64,000 nucleotides of DNA from Hippopus hippopus (taxonomy: Eukaryota; Mollusca; Bivalvia; Cardiida; Cardiidae): positions 18,646,122 through 18,710,121 of the forward strand of contig OX328101.1 in assembly GCA_946811185.2 (NCBI GenBank), in the 5' to 3' direction. The position numbers were made by a program, and so were the translations under genes. Under the pieces are notes generated by a model that did no database searches, was not told the DNA's origin, and worked only from the letters and a program-made list of their open reading frames with translations. Shown here in pieces: positions 60,331-64,000 of this stretch (positions within the stretch are counted from its first letter, which is position 1; the number at the start of each line of letters is the position of its first letter).

Positions 60331-61440
60331 CAGTCAAACCTGTATAAGACAGCCAGCTCTGGGACTGACCCTAAGTGGCTGTCTTATACAGGTGGCTGTC
60401 TTATCCAGGTTCTATATTCATGAGACACATAGATTGTTCCATTTAGGACTTTTATTTAATGAATAAACAAAGTTTGATTTACAAATGTATATGTATTTAT
60501 CAGCAGACACATATGGCTCGAAGCTACGTACAAATCAAATGCAAAGATAAGGTAACCGAGAAATTTGTTTTGGGAAGGGTAGAAAACATTGTGGGAAAGG
60601 ACAAAATGCTGGTTACCAGCATTTTTTCCTTTTCCCACAATCTTTTCAGAGAGTTTCTTCCCCAGAGTCGTCAAAAGTAGTTATTGTGTGGTAATGGGTT
60701 AAAGAAAAAAAATCTAAAAACATATTTAACTTACTCAGGTAGATAGGGTACAGTCCTTATTTTGTAATCCACAATTTATGTCACAGTCTGATAGAAATGC
60801 TTTACGAAGATTGAAAGAGCTATTGTCTCAAATTTGCTTCTACAAAATCATTCATACATGTCAGCCATAATAAGTGTGAAATGGATTATCAAAAATACGC
60901 ATTAATGTGTTAAAATCTGGTCTGTATCGGTTTTCAAACTCGTCCTATTGTTCTACGATGATCGATAATTGAATAATCTCACCTGTCAAACTGTGACAAT
61001 CTCTGACCCATTTTAAGGCTGAAGGGTGTTTGTTTCCAGCTAATCATCTTCTTTATAGTATTTGGTGGTCATAAAACGATTTACAAATGACCAATTATTG
61101 ATTTCATTGTCTAATCAAGCCAAGTCAGCGACATTAAACCCTTAACACAGGACTATGTAGGTCGGGTTTCCCGATCGGTAAACAAAAATGGCGGCGGCGT
61201 TTTCGATCTTTTTACCCGAGTTTTACAAGTTTGAAAACCGGCCATCATAAGATTTTGGTGGCGCGTTTATGCAGGTTTCGGCCGATTTCGGACCCAAAAG
61301 TACTGGCCGTTGGCCGGGTCATGCAGGTGGCGCTCTTATCAAGGTTCATTTTAGAGTAAATTGCATTGGGGATGTTCGGAAGTGTCTCATTTAGGCAGGT
61401 GGCGCTCTTATACAGGTGGCCGATCGGGCAGGTTTGACTG
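60331..61440. mobile_element. TIR element with CAGTCAAACCTG ends and TA target
   Basis: CAGTCAAACCTG at 60,331 and its inverse at 61,429-61,440; TA at 60,329-60,330 and 61,441-61,442. Subterminal motifs ggtggctgtcttatacaggt and ggcgctcttatacaggtggc. Ends of this kind belong to Tc1/mariner-superfamily (pogo/Tigger-type) elements. No transposase; a family H copy is nested at ~60,540. Confidence 0.8.
60540..60702 (-). repeat. Family H MITE nested in the CAGTCAAACCTG element
   Basis: Hairpin gggaaaggacaaaatgctgg with mirror; ends gtgtggtaatgggttaa. Arm B is unclear leftwards. Confidence 0.8.
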
Positions 61441-61489
61441 TACTTAATTTAGGTACTTCGTTCCCAAATGGAATGTACTTGCATTCTCT

Positions 61490-61640
61490 GTGGAGTACCA
61501 TATGTGCTCGACTATAAGACGCCTTCGCTTATAAGATGCTCCCCCAACTTTGTGGTTCCAAATCAGGGATTTCATTGATGACCTCCTAAAAGACGCATGT
61601 AGACTTCACACTGACCACAAGAATGCTAAAATTGTGATTA
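61490..61640. repeat. Possible DNA-transposon fragment
   Basis: gtgctcgactataagacgcc ttcgcttataagatgc resembles ends of pogo-type elements, with aaaagacgcatgtagac further in. No partner end found. Confidence 0.35.
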
Positions 61641-61856
61641 TTCAGCTGGAAATATGCCATGATCTATCGCCGGTATCAAAGTTGCATCATTCCAAATACA
61701 AATATCTTGTATCTTAGCTGATCATGCTTTGATTCAAGTCTAATTTCTTTTTAAAATGGAAAAACTTGAAAAGTGTAAGGCACAGACCAAACCACTCACA
61801 TTTTTTGTTGAAATAATCCTATCAAGGAAATTAGGCCTTCGATGGTTTGCTCAAAC

Positions 61857-62476
61857 TGTTAAGCCTTGGTCACACCGAGCTAACGGACGAGTAACGGATA
61901 AAAAATCATTTCATCCGTTCGTGTCCGTTCGTATCCGTTCGTATCCGTTTTATGTCCGTTTCTTATCCGGTGAATCCGCTACTTGTCCGGCGATGTCCGT
62001 TCCGTCCGGTGGGAAGTTTTGAGCATGTTCAAAACTTTCCACCGGACAAAACGGACAGAGACATGCAAATGATAGACTTTGGATGCATCTGACAATTTAT
62101 ACCTTCGGCATGTCACGTGACCGGTACGTTCCTCGTACATTGGTGTTCGGTACATTTCCGTTCATCGTACGTTTTGTCCGGTTCTCATGCGTTGCACTTC
62201 CGTTTTATCCGGTACAAGTCCCTTACTCGTACGGTGATATCAGTTAATAGACCGTTTATTATCCTGTACATATCCGTTAAACGTGCGTTTTTTTCCGTTA
62301 CATGTACGGTACTCGTGCGGTCATTGTGTGGCTTCCTCGCTCCACACACCGATCGCGTGAGCCTCGAGCGGCAGAAGAGATGAATTTTGTCACCGGATAA
62401 CCAAATTCTGCATGTTTTTGTCCGTTTCCCCCCCCCCCGTTACATATCCGTTAGCCGGTCTGACCAAGCCTTTAGT
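61857..62476. mobile_element. TIR element with TTGGTCACACC ends
   Basis: Left aagccttggtcacaccgagc, right ccgttagccggtctgaccaa. Inside, 10-11-bp units (gtccgttcgtatccgttcgt) repeat at 61,910-62,010 and again, diverged, in the right half; a symmetric piece ggtgggaagttttgagcatg/ttcaaaactttccaccg lies at ~62,008-62,046. GC-richer than its surroundings. No protein. Confidence 0.72.
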
Positions 62477-62561
62477 TATCAATGGGTATACAAAGTTTAC
62501 CTCGCCTACAGGAAGAGTTAAATCAAAGGACTAAAGTATCTTATGCGCAGTACAATGCAAT

Positions 62562-62738
62562 TTAACTCTATACTAAACGAAGAAATTTTGAACTTGTCCA
62601 AATTCAAGGGATTTGAAAATTAAAAAAGTACCGGACTGAAATTTGTTTCACCAGCATTTTCGCCGTTTTTCACAATGTTTTTAAAAAATCTTTTTCTTTC
62701 AGGTTGTTAATAGCACAAATTAGTTGGTAACGGGTTAA
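62562..62738 (-). repeat. Family H MITE, hairpin left half deleted, TTAA at both ends
   Basis: TTAA at 62,562-62,565 and 62,735-62,738; caccagcattttcgccgttt follows arm B directly. Confidence 0.83.
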
Positions 62739-62861
62739 AAATCTATATGGCGAGGATACTTTTTGGCCATAAATAATGAGTCATCACAACAGAGAATTAA
62801 TACTTGATAATTTAAATCCAAATCAAATAATCGGCAATCCTCTTCGTAATTTAAAGCTGTG

Positions 62862-63088
62862 TTAACTCTTTACCAAACAATCCTGGGTTTTCATGACTGT
62901 GAGAAAGTCTAAGCCTTTTGAAAACATTGTGGGAAAAGGAGTAAATGTAACCAGCATTTTCCCTTTTTCCTACAATGTTTTCTACCCTCACAGAACTAGT
63001 TTAATTTTTGGGTCACGTTAATTTTGTCGTCTGCAAATGCTTTCAATTTGGACCAGTCTAAATTTTTGTCGTTTGGTAAAGAGGTAAC
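62862..63088 (+). repeat. Family H foldback MITE, small hairpin deletion
   Basis: TTAA at 62,862-62,865. The centre loses ~8 bp (gagtaaatgtaaccagcatt); right end tttggtaaagaggtaac. Confidence 0.88.
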
Positions 63089-63177
63089 TAAAGTGTGGTG
63101 TAACTGCACTAATTTATCGATCGGTCGCCTGGGCAGTTCAAGCTGTAAAAGTTTGACATCTTGCTGTAAATCTCCTA

Positions 63178-63219
63178 AACAAGAGGGCCATGGTGGCCCT
63201 ATATCGCTCCACTGGCTTT
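63178..63219 (+). mobile_element. Helentron-like head fragment truncated by family H
   Basis: AACAAGAGGGCCATGGTGGC, then atcgctccactggc. The family H copy at 63,220 follows at once. Same GCTCCACTGGC variant as the head at 13.0 kb. Confidence 0.7.
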
Positions 63220-63418
63220 TTAACCCTTTACCACACAAATCGAAGTGTTTAATGACCCTGAAATAGGAGGCTTTCAAAAACATCGTGAGAAAAGGACAAC
63301 ATGGTGTCAGCCAGTATTTTCTCCTTTTCCCACGTTTCCTAACCTATCAAAGACAGAAATAGTCATTTAAGCTACATTCAATTTGTCTTTTTTCAATGGC
63401 TTTAAACTTGGTAAAGTA
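63220..63418 (+). repeat. Family H MITE
   Basis: TTAA at 63,220-63,223. Hairpin imperfect (gacaacatggtgtcagccag); arm B decays to aaacttggtaaagt. Confidence 0.82.
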
Positions 63419-63436
63419 AAAAAAAAAAATGTCATT

Positions 63437-64000
63437 CAAGGTTTTCCTTGACACACGATTTTGTGCGTTTTGATGCATTTTTAAGGAAAATGACCCGCAA
63501 TTTTTTCAGTAATGCGTCATTGTTGACGCATTAATACAATAAGAGGTACTAACAATCGTATATACTTCCGACACTGTTACATCGTGAGTAGATGAAAAAT
63601 CTGGAGTACGAAGAGAAAATGGGACGAAACACTGGACTGTGTATCGATTTTACTAAAATACCATCGCTCTTTAAACAGGTCTAAACTAAACCAGTCGATC
63701 TCTAATGAAAACAATGTGGCTCTGTCAAAATCGACGTCATTCTTGCTGTCTGCAAGGAAGAAGAGCCCTTAAACAAAGATCAGACGATACAACGCCTGGT
63801 AAGAGCACCCAGAATCACATTTCACGGTCTCGAGGGTTTACTGTAAATTAGCTAAAGAGATACACTTTGTTATTCGTTTAAAACAGCGGCATGAACGCGA
63901 CCTGCATGTCGAAACACAGGAATGGGCCATTTAATTGGTGAAAATAGTTTATTTTCGGCCAAAAAGGATAATCTCTATCAAGAAAAATAACAGAGACTTC
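63437..64000 (+). mobile_element. Second copy of the 2.76-kb TIR element, left part (cut by window edge)
   Basis: aaggttttccttgacacacg to the window end matches 43,545-44,280 with scattered substitutions and without the family H insertion. Supplies the empty site for 43,764-43,952. Confidence 0.85.

Noticed and set aside
5467..60674. Peptide resembling [20 protein letters not shown] found in many places on both strands
   Set aside because: It is the translation of the family H hairpin, not a protein domain.

Overview
This is an AT-rich, intron-rich eukaryotic window, most likely from a bivalve mollusc. That placing is an inference. It rests on two animal genes with GT-AG introns, on interspersed elements that open with AACAAGAGGGCCATGATGG and close with TGAGCACTTCGTGCTCAGG (which I know as common in bivalve genomes), and on tRNA-headed SINEs. 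I could not confirm the species.

Two protein-coding genes can be built exon by exon with consistent splice phases. (1) At 1-11,390 on the plus strand lie the last nine exons (509 residues to the stop) of an axonemal outer-arm dynein heavy chain of the DNAH5/DNAH8 type. The gene starts left of the window. One intron uses a GC-AG donor. (2) At 39,295-54,357 on the minus strand is a complete coding set of six exons (787 residues) for a TAB2/TAB3 orthologue, the ubiquitin-binding adaptor of TAK1 kinase. It has an N-terminal CUE domain, a long Ser/Pro-rich middle exon, the coiled coil, a proline-rich exon and a C-terminal NZF zinc finger. A weak extra exon candidate lies at 28,108-28,240 on the minus strand.

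Everything else is intron or intergenic DNA dominated by transposable elements, mostly non-autonomous. The commonest, here called family H, is a ~225-bp foldback element with TTAA at its ends, CYCTTTACCA termini and a near-perfect central hairpin. I count more than 50 full or partial copies. Other foldback families (here called D, G, G2 and T) are also present, along with five tRNA-headed SINEs, several TIR transposons and large elements holding tandem arrays of 145-165 bp units between hairpins and subterminal inverted repeats (Helentron-like).

Two elements carry recognisable transposase sequence: a mariner (DD34D) at 55,795-57,126, broken by one frameshift and one stop, and a pogo-like element at 3,630-4,920 that keeps only a Brinker-type DNA-binding domain.

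The window records insertion history unusually well. The mariner, the pogo-like element and one family H copy each have a matching empty site elsewhere in the window, which fixes their target duplications (TA, TA, TTAA). One TAB2 intron (42,812 to 47,564) is a three-level nest: family H copies inside a 2.76-kb TIR element inside a Helentron-like element. The most distinctive observation is that the terminal inverted repeats of the Helentron-like families differ in sequence but stay complementary within each family.
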